NCBI RefSeq assembly: GCF_029222905.1
Contig: NZ_JARHUE010000002.1
Coordinates: 1-64,000 of the forward strand
DNA: 64,000 nucleotides
DNA from: Neptuniibacter sp. CAU 1671
Lineage (GTDB): Bacteria > Pseudomonadota > Gammaproteobacteria > Pseudomonadales > Balneatricaceae
Direction of reading: 5' to 3'
Positions 1 through 9,313 of the stretch are shown here, in pieces (within the stretch, counting starts at the first letter, position 1; every line of letters starts with the position of its first letter). The translations under genes were made by a program, and so were the position numbers. The notes beneath the pieces were generated by a model. The model was not told the origin of the DNA. It saw only the letters and a program-made list of their open reading frames with translations, and did no database searches.

Positions 1-117
1 CTTGGCGACCATAGAGTTGTGGAACCACCTGAATCCATCCCGAACTCAGACGTGAAACGCAACATCGCCGATGGTAGTGTGGGGCTTCCCCATGTGAGAG
101 TAGGTCATCGCCAAGCA
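1..117 (+). rRNA. rrf: 5S ribosomal RNA (5' end cut by the window by a few bases)
   Basis: The sequence follows the gammaproteobacterial 5S rRNA throughout: the CCGAACTCAGA loop near 41-51, the GTGAAACGC segment near 52-60, and the GCCGATGGTAGTGTGGGG helix region near 67-84. The 3' strand GCCAAGC closes on the first bases of the window, so only one to three bases are missing at the 5' end. It marks the distal end of an rRNA operon lying outside the window. A terminator follows at 131-164. Confidence 0.96.
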
Positions 118-130
118 CCTAATATAAAAG

Positions 131-164
131 AAAGGGTCATCCTAAGGGATGGCCCTTTTTTTAT
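131..164 (+). terminator. Intrinsic terminator of the rRNA operon
   Basis: An AAAGGGTCATCC arm pairs with GGATGGCCCTTT across a short TAA-type loop, with one G-U pair, and runs straight into a T tract. It begins about 14 nt after the 5S rRNA. Confidence 0.9.
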
Positions 165-298
165 ATTCGGCGTGATGATCTGCTGTTACTGCAAAGGGTC
201 ATGTGACCACGCCTGCACCGTAGGTGCGGCAGGGGAGGGGCCGCAGGGCTCCCGAAGGGACTGAAAGCGCTGCTTTCAGCCTATTGTAGGTCATCGCC
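165..298 (+). other. Structured spacer with a duplicated 5S rRNA tail
   Basis: There is no credible coding sequence here. A string of small hairpins is visible: GGTCA-TG-TGACC at 197-208, GCACC-GTA-GGTGC at 214-226, and CTGAAAGC-GCT-GCTTTCAG at 261-279. The 14-mer GTAGGTCATCGCCA at 286-299 exactly repeats the end of the 5S rRNA at 100-113. That suggests a remnant of a second 5S gene copy, or a duplication of the operon end. Confidence 0.7.
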
Positions 299-380
299 AT
301 ACCCATAGGGCATAAATACCCATAGGGCATAAATACCCATAGGGCATAAATACCCATAGGGCATAAATACCCATAGGGCA
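299..380. repeat. 17-bp tandem repeat, about 4.8 copies
   Basis: The unit ATACCCATAGGGCATAA is repeated without mismatch from 299, with unit starts at 299, 316, 333, 350 and a partial copy at 367. Each unit holds a small dyad, CCC-ATA-GGG. The array sits exactly between a duplicated 5S tail (286-299) and GCACCTA (378-384), which also follows the true 5S gene at 115-121. There are no spacers, so it is not CRISPR. Confidence 0.95.
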
Positions 381-397
381 CCTAGAGCACTAATAGT

Positions 398-434
398 AAA
401 AAACCCCACTCGCTCACGCGGTTGGGGTTTTTTA
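398..434. terminator. Second intrinsic terminator after the 5S region
   Basis: AACCCCA at 402-408 pairs with TGGGGTT at 423-429. It is flanked by an A run on the left and a T run on the right, so it could work in both directions. It closes the duplicated 5S-tail segment. Confidence 0.82.
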
Positions 435-570
435 TTGCCCGCTCATTAGCTTTTCTCTGTCTTTTTGCTGTAACTGTGTCTTGATTGGCTAATTATTTGA
501 CCTCAAGCGCTATTCACACATGTGCATATGACGCCTATTGTTTTAACGATATTGAATAGGCGAGTTGATT

Positions 571-984
571 ATGACGAGTGAAAAAGGAAAGCTGGTATAT
601 TCCTGTGAGCTAGCTGTGCGCTGGGGTGATATGGATGCCTATGGTCATGTAAATAACGCGCTTTATATGCGTTATCTTGAGGAGGCCCGGGTGCAGTTGA
701 TTGCCGCGATGGGTGTGGCCATGGACCCGGAAGGATTGGCGCCGGTTGTGATCAATGTTGGCTGTACTTTCCTTAAGGCAATTGTGTATCCGGATACGCT
801 AAGGATTGACTGCTATGTGGAAGAACCCGGGCGTTCAAGCTTTATGACACGCTATAAGGTGTTCAGTAGCAAAGATAAAGTGGAACCGGTGGCTGAAGGG
901 TACGCCAAAGTTGTCTGGATCGATCATCGAACTGAAAAATCGGTCCCTCTGCCGGATAAGGTGCGAGCCTTTATTTTGGCGTAG
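571..984 (+). CDS. Acyl-CoA thioesterase, YbgC/FadM-type hotdog fold
   Basis: A 137-residue single-domain 4HBT hotdog protein, of the length usual for the family, predicted to hydrolyse acyl-CoA thioesters in the cytoplasm. The N-terminal motif R-W-x-D-x-D-x-x-x-H-V-N-N is visible at residues 17-29, with Asp22 the likely catalytic acid. I chose the ATG at 571, which has an AGG-CGAG ribosome-binding stretch at 558-563, over an in-frame TTG at 565. The gene stands alone and converges with the chemoreceptor gene, ending 6 nt from that gene's stop. The chain-length preference cannot be read from the sequence. Confidence 0.85.
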   Translation: MTSEKGKLVYSCELAVRWGDMDAYGHVNNALYMRYLEEARVQLIAAMGVAMDPEGLAPVVINVGCTFLKAIVYPDTLRIDCYVEEPGRSSFMTRYKVFSSKDKVEPVAEGYAKVVWIDHRTEKSVPLPDKVRAFILA

Positions 985-989
985 TTGCT

Positions 990-2960
990 TTAATGTAATT
1001 GTTTTATAAGGTCAGTTAAACGATCACTGGATACTGCCAGCTGGTTCGCATGACTTTGGTTAGTTGTTGCGGCTGTTGTAATTTGTTCAGTTCCGCTGAG
1101 GTTGTATTCAATCGCCTTTGAGATGTCCGCAGTCACCATCGCTTGTTCTTCTGTTGAACTGGCGATCAGCGTATTCATATCATTTACTTCACTGACAGCT
1201 TTTTTAATCTCTTCAATTGTTGTCATCGCCTGTTGTGCAAGTTCTGCACTCTGCCCGGCGCTCTTTTCCTGTTGTTGCATGGTCTTCATCGCCGTAGTTG
1301 TTGTCGCTGCAAGACTGCGGATGATCTGTTGAATTTCAGTGGCTGAATGGGTAGTTTTTGCTGCCAGATTACGTACTTCATCTGCAACAACAGCAAAACC
1401 TCTGCCGCTTTCACCGGCGCGGGCTGCTTCGATGGCGGCATTGAGTGCAAGCAGATTGGTTTGTTCGGCAAATTCCTGAATAATTTCAAGCACATTCTGT
1501 ATTGCGTTTGAATCATGTTGAAGTGCCGTCATGGCCTGGCCAGTGGCGCCAATTTCATGATTCAGGGTATGTAATGCGTCACTGGTCGAAACCACGCAAT
1601 CGAATCCCTGCTGGGCAAGTCTTAGTACATTTTCTGTCGCAATATGCGTGTCTGCGGCGCGGGCAGCCACTTCTTTAAAGGAAGCCGTTAACTGCACAAT
1701 CTGGGTTGCAGTCGACGTGCTGAATTGTTCCTGTCGGGTGGCGTTTTCTGCCAGCGCGTTGGCTTCTTTTAAGCTGCTTTCTCTTAGTTCCGATAGGTGG
1801 GCTGTTTCGGTATTTATTTCAGCCAACAGGTTTGCGAAGAATGTCTGTAACTGGTCGATGGATGCATTCAGCTGGATGACTTCTTCAATGCTGGAGTTCA
1901 ACTGCGGTTTTTCACTGAAATGGCCAGTGGCAAGGCGGTGAATAAATGCGCTGGTATCCATCAGAATGCGGGCGAGTTTTTGCTGCACTGCATTGACTGA
2001 AAGGCAGATAATAAGCACCAGGATCAGACATCCTGCCAGTTGATAGTAGATTGTATGTACTGTGTCCTGATAATGCTGCGAGATCATCTCAGACACGATG
2101 CTGATTGCCTGATGGATCTCTGCAACAGCAGTTTGCGTATTGGAACGGGTTTCGTTTTGTTGCTGGATAAGCTGACTGGCATTGCTCAGCTCTTTGGGGT
2201 AACGGTGGGCAAGACTGAGCATTTCGCTGATCAGATTATCGCCCTGTTCAGTTTGCTGTGTGGGTTGAGCATTTTCGCTGTCAAAACCTAATAGATCGGC
2301 CAGATCATTATCATCCTGATTTTTCAGGTAAATACTCAGTCGTGGCAGTGTGTTTAATGTCTGAATATGTACTTCCTGCGCCTTAAGCAGCGCCTGAATA
2401 TCATCCAGCAGCGTAGGGTTCTGGGTCAGGAAATAGTCCTGGCGCTGGTGTGCAATCTGTAACTGAACCGCAAGAGCTTCGGAAATTGCCTGATTGTAAT
2501 TGTTGAATAGCTCTACTCTGTCTGGCAGTGCGGCTTCCGTATATTCGCTCAGACTACGGAATAACGTATTCAGCTCCTTCTCGTTCTGAATCAGTAGCTG
2601 CTGTGGATTGGTCAGTTTGCCCACCGCTCTCAGTTTGGGTAGAAGTTCGCTCTGGAAGGCGGTGAGTAGTTCGGTTGTCTGTTGTATGGCTTTGTCGGGT
2701 AATGTCGTTGCCGTGAGCGCTTTCAGCCGTTGAATGTTCTGCTCCAGCGTAAGGAGTAAAGAGGCATCACCAGTTAGCAGATACTCGGCAACCGGATCAG
2801 AGAGCTGCTTTTCAACCTGGAGCAGGTAGTCATCATAGGCATCACGCAATTTGAAAGACTGATCAATTGTCTTTAATGAACTCACCAAGGCAATTGCAAG
2901 GATAAGGATAAGCAGAATAAAAGCGCCGGAGGTGAGTCGACTGATAGTGGTGATTTTCAT
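990..2960 (-). CDS. Methyl-accepting chemotaxis protein
   Basis: A 656-residue transmembrane chemoreceptor. Membrane helices lie at about residues 12-30 and 303-325. Between them is a long, mostly helical periplasmic sensor of about 270 residues, rich in Leu and Gln. A HAMP-like linker follows, then a cytoplasmic signalling hairpin whose tip includes [20 protein letters not shown], followed by [12 protein letters not shown]. This part couples to CheA and CheW. The C-terminus lacks a CheR-tethering pentapeptide. The ligand is unknown, and no chemotaxis genes are adjacent. Confidence 0.93.
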   Translation of the reverse strand: MKITTISRLTSGAFILLILILAIALVSSLKTIDQSFKLRDAYDDYLLQVEKQLSDPVAEYLLTGDASLLLTLEQNIQRLKALTATTLPDKAIQQTTELLTAFQSELLPKLRAVGKLTNPQQLLIQNEKELNTLFRSLSEYTEAALPDRVELFNNYNQAISEALAVQLQIAHQRQDYFLTQNPTLLDDIQALLKAQEVHIQTLNTLPRLSIYLKNQDDNDLADLLGFDSENAQPTQQTEQGDNLISEMLSLAHRYPKELSNASQLIQQQNETRSNTQTAVAEIHQAISIVSEMISQHYQDTVHTIYYQLAGCLILVLIICLSVNAVQQKLARILMDTSAFIHRLATGHFSEKPQLNSSIEEVIQLNASIDQLQTFFANLLAEINTETAHLSELRESSLKEANALAENATRQEQFSTSTATQIVQLTASFKEVAARAADTHIATENVLRLAQQGFDCVVSTSDALHTLNHEIGATGQAMTALQHDSNAIQNVLEIIQEFAEQTNLLALNAAIEAARAGESGRGFAVVADEVRNLAAKTTHSATEIQQIIRSLAATTTTAMKTMQQQEKSAGQSAELAQQAMTTIEEIKKAVSEVNDMNTLIASSTEEQAMVTADISKAIEYNLSGTEQITTAATTNQSHANQLAVSSDRLTDLIKQLH

Positions 2961-3053
2961 GTACGGTCTGGCCTGCTGGAACTGATCAGATAATGGGATA
3001 TTCCACTACAAAACAGTTACAGTTATGTTTCACTGATTATTGCGGATGCGTAA

Positions 3054-3082
3054 TGGACAATAGAGGGCCATTAGCATAGAAT
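3054..3082 (+). promoter_or_regulatory. Predicted sigma-70 promoter of carAB
   Basis: TGGACA at 3054-3059 and TAGAAT at 3077-3082 are separated by exactly 17 bp. Transcription would start near 3089, leaving a leader of about 130 nt before carA that contains a terminator-like stem-loop. Confidence 0.7.
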
Positions 3083-3132
3083 GCAGCCGGTTTGTCTGCG
3101 GCAAATCAAAAGACAGAATTCTTAGACGAAAG

Positions 3133-3167
3133 AGCGAGGTGGAATCCCGGTTTTGCCTCGCTTTTTT
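3133..3167 (+). promoter_or_regulatory. Terminator-like stem-loop in the carA leader (candidate attenuator)
   Basis: AGCGAGG at 3133-3139 pairs with CCTCGCT at 3156-3162, followed at once by a T run to 3167. It lies between the predicted start point (about 3089) and the carA start (3221), so transcription must pass it to express carAB. Pyrimidine or arginine control of carAB is well known in proteobacteria. Control by attenuation here is inference. Confidence 0.65.
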
Positions 3168-3220
3168 GCACATATCGTACCGTAAAAATTAGTCGATTCG
3201 CGCACGCGGGGGAGGTTCAA

Positions 3221-4357
3221 TTGACGAGGCCAGCCATTCTTGTACTTGAAGATGGCAGTATTTTCAGAGGCACTTCTATCGGTGCAGATGGTCTGTCCAG
3301 TGGCGAAGTGGTGTTTAACACCTCGATGACCGGTTATCAGGAAATTCTGACCGATCCTTCTTACTGCCAGCAGATTGTGACTCTGACATATCCGCACATC
3401 GGAAATGTAGGTACTAATAGTGAAGATGAAGAATCTTCCCGTACCTGGGTTGCCGGCTTGGTAATTCGAGACTTGCCCCTGACGGCAAGTAATTTCCGAA
3501 ACGAGCAAAACCTCGATCAATACCTCAAAGCCAACAACATTGTCGGCATTGCTGATATCGATACCCGTAAACTGACCCGTATTCTGCGTGAAAAAGGTGC
3601 TCAGAACGGTTGTATCATGGCGGGTGAGATTGACGAAGCAAAAGCACTGGCTGCTGCTAAGGCGTTTCCGGGTCTGAAGGGTATGGACCTGGCGAAGGAA
3701 GTGACTACAGCTGAATCCTATAGCTGGAATTCCAGCACCTGGGAGTTGGGTGTCGGTCATGTTGACCTGGATGAAGCGGCTCAGCCATACCATGTTGTGG
3801 CCTATGACTTTGGCGTTAAACGCAACATTCTGCGGATGCTGGTTGAGCGCGGTTGTCGTCTTACCGTTGTGCCTGCACAGACGCCTGCTGCCGAGGTTCT
3901 TGCCCTTAATCCTGACGGTGTTTTCCTGTCTAACGGTCCTGGTGATCCAGAGCCTTGCGACTATGCGATTAACGCTATCCAGGAGATCTGCAACACTTCC
4001 GTTCCGGTATTTGGAATCTGCCTGGGGCATCAGCTGCTGGCACTGGCCTCTGGTGCGCAGACTGTGAAGATGAAGTTTGGTCACCACGGTGCCAACCATC
4101 CGGTTCAGGATCTGGACGGTAAGCAAGTCATGATTACCAGCCAGAACCACGGTTTTGCGGTGGATGAGTCTTCTCTGCCTGGAAATCTGAGAGCAACTCA
4201 CAAATCCCTGTTTGATGGTTCATTGCAGGGTATTGAGCGCACTGACCGCGCGGCATTCAGCTTCCAGGGACACCCTGAAGCAAGCCCGGGCCCGCGTGAT
4301 GTTGCCCCGCTGTTTGATCGCTTTATTCGCGATATGGCAGCCGCTAAGCGCGCGTAA
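3221..4357 (+). CDS. carA: Carbamoyl-phosphate synthase small (glutaminase) subunit
   Basis: This subunit hydrolyses glutamine and passes ammonia to CarB, giving carbamoyl phosphate for pyrimidine and arginine synthesis. The class I amidotransferase motif VFGICLGHQ places the nucleophilic Cys near residue 267, and [11 protein letters not shown] near the end gives the His and Glu of the triad. I chose the TTG at 3221 because GGGGAGG lies just upstream and the protein then begins like E. coli CarA, at 378 residues. The frame stays open further upstream, but only through the leader stem-loop. carB follows after 78 nt. Confidence 0.96.
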   Translation: MTRPAILVLEDGSIFRGTSIGADGLSSGEVVFNTSMTGYQEILTDPSYCQQIVTLTYPHIGNVGTNSEDEESSRTWVAGLVIRDLPLTASNFRNEQNLDQYLKANNIVGIADIDTRKLTRILREKGAQNGCIMAGEIDEAKALAAAKAFPGLKGMDLAKEVTTAESYSWNSSTWELGVGHVDLDEAAQPYHVVAYDFGVKRNILRMLVERGCRLTVVPAQTPAAEVLALNPDGVFLSNGPGDPEPCDYAINAIQEICNTSVPVFGICLGHQLLALASGAQTVKMKFGHHGANHPVQDLDGKQVMITSQNHGFAVDESSLPGNLRATHKSLFDGSLQGIERTDRAAFSFQGHPEASPGPRDVAPLFDRFIRDMAAAKRA

Positions 4358-4435
4358 CTGCGCCTGAATACGAATTTGAATTGATTTAACTGCAACGTTT
4401 TGCGATTGCAGTAACTGATACGACTGGTTAACACG

Positions 4436-7400
4436 ATGCCAAAACGTACGGACATTAAAAGCATACTGATTTTAGGAGCAGGACCAATTGTTATTGGTCA
4501 GGCGTGTGAATTCGACTATTCCGGTGCTCAGGCGTGTAAAGCGCTGCGCGAAGAAGGGTTCCGCGTCATTCTGGTGAATTCCAACCCCGCGACCATCATG
4601 ACCGATCCGGCCATGGCTGATGCGACTTATATTGAGCCGATCAACTGGAAAACGGTGGCTAAAATCATCGAAAAAGAGCGTCCGGATGCGCTGCTGCCGA
4701 CTATGGGCGGGCAGACGGCTCTGAACTGTGCGCTGGATCTGGAGCGCGAAGGTGTCCTGGAAAAATTTGGCGTTGAAATGATTGGTGCCAACGCGGATAC
4801 CATCGACAAAGCCGAAGACCGCGACCGTTTTGATAAAGCGATGAAGTCCATAGGGCTGGCATGTCCACGCGCAGCGATTGCGCACAGTATGGAAGAAGCG
4901 TTGCAGGTGCTGGATTCAATCGGCTTCCCTGCGATCATTCGCCCATCCTTTACCATGGGTGGTTCTGGTGGCGGCATTGCGTACAACCGTGAAGAGTTTG
5001 TTGAGATCTGCGAGCGCGGTCTCGAACTGTCGCCAACCAACGAGCTGTTGATCGATGAATCGCTGATCGGCTGGAAAGAGTATGAGATGGAAGTTGTGCG
5101 TGATAAAAACGACAACTGCATCATCGTCTGCGCGATTGAAAACTTTGATGCCATGGGTGTGCATACTGGAGACTCAATCACGGTTGCGCCCGCTCAGACT
5201 CTGACCGACAAAGAATATCAGATCATGCGTGACGCCTCTCTGGCGGTACTGCGTGAGATCGGTGTTGAAACCGGCGGTTCTAACGTGCAGTTCGGTGTAA
5301 ACCCCGAAGATGGACGCATGGTTGTTATCGAGATGAACCCGCGTGTATCCCGTTCATCTGCCCTGGCGTCTAAAGCAACCGGTTTCCCGATTGCCAAAGT
5401 CGCAGCGAAACTGGCGGTGGGTTACACCCTGGATGAGCTGCAGAATGACATTACCGGTGGTCGTACTCCGGCGTCTTTCGAGCCGGCAATCGACTATGTG
5501 GTGACTAAAATCCCGCGTTTCACCTTTGAAAAATTCCCGCAGGCCAACGACCGTCTGACCACTCAGATGAAGTCCGTGGGTGAGGTGATGGCAATCGGCC
5601 GTACGCAGCAGGAATCTCTGCAGAAGGCTCTGCGCGGCCTGGAAGTTGGCGCTACCGGCTTTGACCCGATTGTGGATCTGGACAGCGATGATGCGCGTAC
5701 GGATATTATCCGTGAGATGAAACAACCAGGTGCTGAGCGTATCTGGTATCTCGGCGATGCGTTCCGCATGGGTATGTCTGTAGAAGAGCTTTATGAGCTC
5801 TCCGGTATTGACCCATGGTTCCTGGTGCAGGTTGAAGACCTGATCAAGGAAGAGCAGCGTGTGTCTGAAATGGCACTGTCTGATATGGACCGTGACACTG
5901 TTTTCAAACTGAAGCGTAAAGGTTTCTCTGATGCGCGTCTGGCAACCCTGCTGGGTGTGACCGAGAAACAGTTCCGTAAACACCGCCACAGCCTGAATGT
6001 GCGTCCGGTTTATAAGCGCGTAGACACCTGTGCGGCTGAGTTTGCAACCGATACGGCGTACATGTACTCCACCTATGAGGAAGAGTGCGAAGCTAACCCG
6101 TCTGATCGTGAAAAAATCATGGTTATCGGCGGTGGTCCAAACCGTATTGGCCAGGGCATTGAGTTTGATTACTGCTGTGTTCATGCGGCGCTGGCTGCGC
6201 GTGAAGACGGTTATGAAACCATCATGGTGAACTGTAACCCTGAGACGGTTTCAACGGATTACGATACATCTGACCGACTGTTCTTTGAGCCGATTACGCT
6301 GGAAGATGTACTGGAAATCGTCCATGTCGAAAAGCCAAAAGGCGTCATTGTTCAATACGGTGGTCAGACGCCATTGAAACTTGCCGTAGCGCTGGATGAA
6401 GCCGGTGTGCCGATTATCGGTACCAGCCCTGAAGCGATTGACCGTGCCGAAGACCGGGAGCAGTTCCAGCAGATGCTGAAGCGCCTGGGTCTGAAACAGC
6501 CGGAAAACGCGACTGTACGCTCGCTCGAAGAAGCGGTGATTGAAGCCGGAAAGCTGGGCTACCCTCTGGTAGTGCGTCCATCCTACGTACTGGGTGGCCG
6601 TGCAATGGAGATCGTATATAAAGAAACTGAACTGCGTCGTTATATGAGCAGCGCAGTACAGGTGTCTAACGATGCGCCGGTATTGCTGGATCACTTCCTG
6701 AATGCCGCGGTAGAAGTCGATATTGATGCGGTTTGCGACGGTAAAACCGTGGTGATCGGTGCCATCATGCAGCACATTGAACAGGCCGGTGTTCACTCCG
6801 GTGACTCAGCTTGTTCGCTGCCGCCATACAGTCTGCCGCAGAATGTGCAGGATGAGATGCGCGAAATGGTGCGTAAGATGGCGCTGGAACTGGGCGTTGT
6901 CGGTCTGATGAACACCCAGTTGGCCTATCAGGACGGTGAGATCTATGTCATCGAAGTGAACCCGCGTGCTTCCCGAACTGTGCCGTTTGTGTCCAAGTGT
7001 ATCGGTGTTTCGCTGGCCAAGATTGCAGCGCTGGTGATGACTGGCAAGTCGCTGGAAGAGCTTGGCTTTACTGAAGAGATTCTGCCTAAGCTCTACAACG
7101 TCAAAGAAGCGGTATTCCCGTTCAACAAGTTCCCGGGTGTAGACCCTATCCTGTCTCCGGAAATGAAATCCACCGGTGAAGTCATGGGCGTAGGTGAAAC
7201 CTTTGGTGAAGCTTTCATGAAAGCACAGATCGGTGCTGGTGAAAAAATGCCGAAACCGGGTAAGGCGTTTATCTCTGTGCGTGAAGTGGATAAGCCTGCC
7301 GCGATCAAGCTGGCTACGGATCTGGTTGAACTGGGCTTTAGCCTGATTGCAACCAAAGGTACCGCGACGCTGCTGAAAGAAAATGGTTTCAAAGTTGATG

Positions 7401-7645
7401 TGGTCAATAAGGTGATGGAAGGTCGTCCGAACATTATTGATATGATCAAAAACGATGAAATCGCTTATGTGATAAACACCACCGAAGGCCGTAAAGCGAT
7501 TGCGGATTCTTCTGAAATTCGCCGCAGCGCCCTGCAGCACAAAGTGCCTTACAGCACCACTATGGCGGGTGCTGAAGCTACGGCGATGGCGCTGCAGTTT
7601 GGTGAAGAGAAAGAGGTCCGTCGTTTACAGGATCTGGGAGTCTGA
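4436..7645 (+). CDS. carB: Carbamoyl-phosphate synthase large subunit
   Basis: A 1069-residue protein, close to the 1073 of E. coli. It makes carbamoyl phosphate from bicarbonate, ammonia and two ATP. The two homologous ATP-grasp halves are both visible, each opening with a [19 protein letters not shown]-like or [17 protein letters not shown] motif (the second near residue 562). Both halves carry the conserved E-(M/V)-NPR metal-binding signature. The last ~140 residues form the MGS-like regulatory domain. It is co-transcribed with carA, and greA begins 1 nt after its stop. Confidence 0.98.
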   Translation: MPKRTDIKSILILGAGPIVIGQACEFDYSGAQACKALREEGFRVILVNSNPATIMTDPAMADATYIEPINWKTVAKIIEKERPDALLPTMGGQTALNCALDLEREGVLEKFGVEMIGANADTIDKAEDRDRFDKAMKSIGLACPRAAIAHSMEEALQVLDSIGFPAIIRPSFTMGGSGGGIAYNREEFVEICERGLELSPTNELLIDESLIGWKEYEMEVVRDKNDNCIIVCAIENFDAMGVHTGDSITVAPAQTLTDKEYQIMRDASLAVLREIGVETGGSNVQFGVNPEDGRMVVIEMNPRVSRSSALASKATGFPIAKVAAKLAVGYTLDELQNDITGGRTPASFEPAIDYVVTKIPRFTFEKFPQANDRLTTQMKSVGEVMAIGRTQQESLQKALRGLEVGATGFDPIVDLDSDDARTDIIREMKQPGAERIWYLGDAFRMGMSVEELYELSGIDPWFLVQVEDLIKEEQRVSEMALSDMDRDTVFKLKRKGFSDARLATLLGVTEKQFRKHRHSLNVRPVYKRVDTCAAEFATDTAYMYSTYEEECEANPSDREKIMVIGGGPNRIGQGIEFDYCCVHAALAAREDGYETIMVNCNPETVSTDYDTSDRLFFEPITLEDVLEIVHVEKPKGVIVQYGGQTPLKLAVALDEAGVPIIGTSPEAIDRAEDREQFQQMLKRLGLKQPENATVRSLEEAVIEAGKLGYPLVVRPSYVLGGRAMEIVYKETELRRYMSSAVQVSNDAPVLLDHFLNAAVEVDIDAVCDGKTVVIGAIMQHIEQAGVHSGDSACSLPPYSLPQNVQDEMREMVRKMALELGVVGLMNTQLAYQDGEIYVIEVNPRASRTVPFVSKCIGVSLAKIAALVMTGKSLEELGFTEEILPKLYNVKEAVFPFNKFPGVDPILSPEMKSTGEVMGVGETFGEAFMKAQIGAGEKMPKPGKAFISVREVDKPAAIKLATDLVELGFSLIATKGTATLLKENGFKVDVVNKVMEGRPNIIDMIKNDEIAYVINTTEGRKAIADSSEIRRSALQHKVPYSTTMAGAEATAMALQFGEEKEVRRLQDLGV

Positions 7646-7646
7646 T

Positions 7647-8123
7647 GTGAGTCGAGTACCCATGACTGTAGCTGGTGAGGCTGCATTAAGATCAGAACTT
7701 GATCGTTTGAAGTCACAAGATCGGCCGCGCGTAATCGCGGCCATCGCTGAAGCCCGTGAGCATGGTGATCTGAAGGAAAATGCGGAATACCATGCTGCGC
7801 GTGAGCAGCAGGGTTTTATTGAAGGCCGGATTCAGGAGCTGGAAAGTAAGCTGTCTAAGTGTTTGGTCATTGATGTGAAAACCATGCCGCACACCGGTAA
7901 GGTGATTTTTGGTACCACGGTTACCATCATCAATCTCGATACGGATGAAACCAAGGTCTATCAGATCGTGGGTGATGATGAAGCGGATATCAAAAAGAAT
8001 AAAATTTCGGTGAACTCGCCTATTGCACGTGGTCTGGTGGGTAAAGAAGAGGGTGATGTGGTGTCGATACAGACGCCGGGTGGTACTGCTGAGTTTGAGA
8101 TCGACTCAGTCGAACATCTGTAA
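7647..8123 (+). CDS. greA: Transcript cleavage factor GreA
   Basis: 158 residues, the same as E. coli GreA. It rescues backtracked RNA polymerase by stimulating transcript cleavage through its coiled-coil tip. The acidic tip region with [20 protein letters not shown] and the C-terminal DDEAD...[15 protein letters not shown]-like domain are both clear. I chose the GTG at 7647, one base after the carB stop, with CTGGGAG upstream, because it gives the usual N-terminus (VSRVPMT). The downstream ATG at 7662 would drop five conserved residues. Translation is probably coupled to carB. Confidence 0.96.
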   Translation: MSRVPMTVAGEAALRSELDRLKSQDRPRVIAAIAEAREHGDLKENAEYHAAREQQGFIEGRIQELESKLSKCLVIDVKTMPHTGKVIFGTTVTIINLDTDETKVYQIVGDDEADIKKNKISVNSPIARGLVGKEEGDVVSIQTPGGTAEFEIDSVEHL

Positions 8124-8147
8124 GCCATCAGGATCGATTCTGATTAT

Positions 8148-8177
8148 AAAAAAACCGGCTAAGCGCCGGTTTTTTTA
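8148..8177. terminator. Bidirectional terminator between greA and yhbY
   Basis: AACCGGC at 8153-8159 pairs with GCCGGTT at 8165-8171, with an A run before and a T run after. It ends the carAB-greA transcript and overlaps the 3' end of the convergent yhbY. Confidence 0.9.
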
Positions 8178-8486
8178 TCAGGAAGAGCGAAGCAGGTTGG
8201 ACAGCTTGGGGTTAGGCTTGAGTGCCTTGCGGTAGATCAGCGCAATGTTGCCGATCTCCTGCACCAGTTCAGCTTCAACAATGCTGCACAGCTCGCGAAT
8301 CATGGCTTTTTTGATTTCGCGGTCGCCCACGGCAAACTTCACCTTGATCAGCTCATGGTCTTCCAGAGCGCGATCGGTTTCCAGCTGAACGGCTTCGGTC
8401 AGGCCTTTGCTGGCAACGGTAATTACCGGGTTCAGATTATGGCCAATGGTACGATAGTGCTTCTTTTGCTCGGGGTTCAAGCTCAT
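8178..8486 (-). CDS. yhbY: Ribosome assembly RNA-binding protein YhbY (CRM domain)
   Basis: A 102-residue protein that is a single CRS1/YhbY (CRM) domain, a KH-like RNA-binding fold associated with pre-50S ribosomal particles. Typical features are the N-terminal LNPVITVASKGLTEAV segment, the DHELIKVKF strand and the C-terminal ALIYRKA. It is divergent from rlmE, whose product also acts on the large subunit. That arrangement is common in gammaproteobacteria. Confidence 0.93.
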   Translation of the reverse strand: MSLNPEQKKHYRTIGHNLNPVITVASKGLTEAVQLETDRALEDHELIKVKFAVGDREIKKAMIRELCSIVEAELVQEIGNIALIYRKALKPNPKLSNLLRSS

Positions 8487-8601
8487 ATTAAAATAGTGCC
8501 TCAGTTACAGGGGCGCATCGAGTTGCGCGTAATGGCGCGATTCTACCTGACTTGGCTTTGGCTGAGTAGTTTTCATCCTATTTTCAAACTCTGGAGTTCC
8601 A

Positions 8602-9222
8602 GTGGCAAAATCGGTAAGCAGTGAGCGGTGGTTAAAGGAACATTTTGACGATCAGTACGTCAAAAAGTCGAAACAGCTTGGCTATCGCTCAAGGGCCAGC
8701 TTTAAGCTGCTGGAAATGGATGAAAAAGACCATCTGTTCCGTCCCGGAATGACGGTGGTTGATCTGGGCGCTGCCCCCGGGGGCTGGTCACAGATTGCGG
8801 CGGAAAAAGTCGGTGACAAAGGACGCGTTGTGGCGTCAGATATCCTGCCGATGGATGCCATGGCCGGTGTTGAATTCGTTCAGGGGGATTTTACGGAAGA
8901 GCAGGTTCTGGAACGTATTCTTGCTGCATTGGGAGATGCGCCTGCGGACCTTGTAATTTCCGATATGGCCCCCAATATGAGTGGTATGTCTGCCATTGAT
9001 CAGCCTGCGGCGATGTATCTGGTGGAACTCGCGCTGGATATGGCGCGGCAAGTGTTAAAACCCGGTGGTACTTTCCTGGCGAAAGTATTTCAGGGCGAAG
9101 GATTTGATAACTACCATGCTGATCTGAAGCAGTCTTTCAGCAAGGTAGTCACCCGAAAGCCGGATGCATCCCGGGCACGTTCCCGGGAAGTCTATCTGTT
9201 AGCGAAAGGGTTTAAAGGCTAA
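8602..9222 (+). CDS. rlmE: 23S rRNA (uridine-2552 2'-O) methyltransferase RlmE
   Basis: A 206-residue AdoMet-dependent methyltransferase (FtsJ/RrmJ) that methylates U2552 in the A loop of 23S rRNA. Motif [14 protein letters not shown] and the K-D-K-E active-site set are visible: Lys35 in RASFKLLE, Asp in [10 protein letters not shown], Lys in LAKVFQGEG, Glu in SREVYLLA. The start is GTG at 8602 with CTGGAG upstream. ftsH follows, as in E. coli. Confidence 0.96.
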   Translation: MAKSVSSERWLKEHFDDQYVKKSKQLGYRSRASFKLLEMDEKDHLFRPGMTVVDLGAAPGGWSQIAAEKVGDKGRVVASDILPMDAMAGVEFVQGDFTEEQVLERILAALGDAPADLVISDMAPNMSGMSAIDQPAAMYLVELALDMARQVLKPGGTFLAKVFQGEGFDNYHADLKQSFSKVVTRKPDASRARSREVYLLAKGFKG

Positions 9223-9313
9223 GCTGTAGATATGTCTGCTACAGGCAGTCCGCCACTGGTGGATGATTTTTCCGTTGGTATCCAGCGGAAATTTTATATT
9301 TGAGGGTATCCCA

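Noticed and set aside
299-380. CRISPR-like array of short direct repeats
   Set aside because: The 17-bp units are contiguous with no spacers, so this is a simple tandem repeat.
199-381. Minus-strand ORF running through the tandem repeat (repeated Met-Pro-Tyr-Gly peptides)
   Set aside because: It exists only because a 17-bp unit repeated three times keeps frame. There is no ribosome-binding site and no family resemblance.
3122-4201. Long minus-strand ORF opposite carA, and similar long ORFs opposite carB, infB, pnp and glcB
   Set aside because: They are antisense shadows of strongly coding genes with high third-position GC, and have no ribosome-binding sites or recognisable domains.
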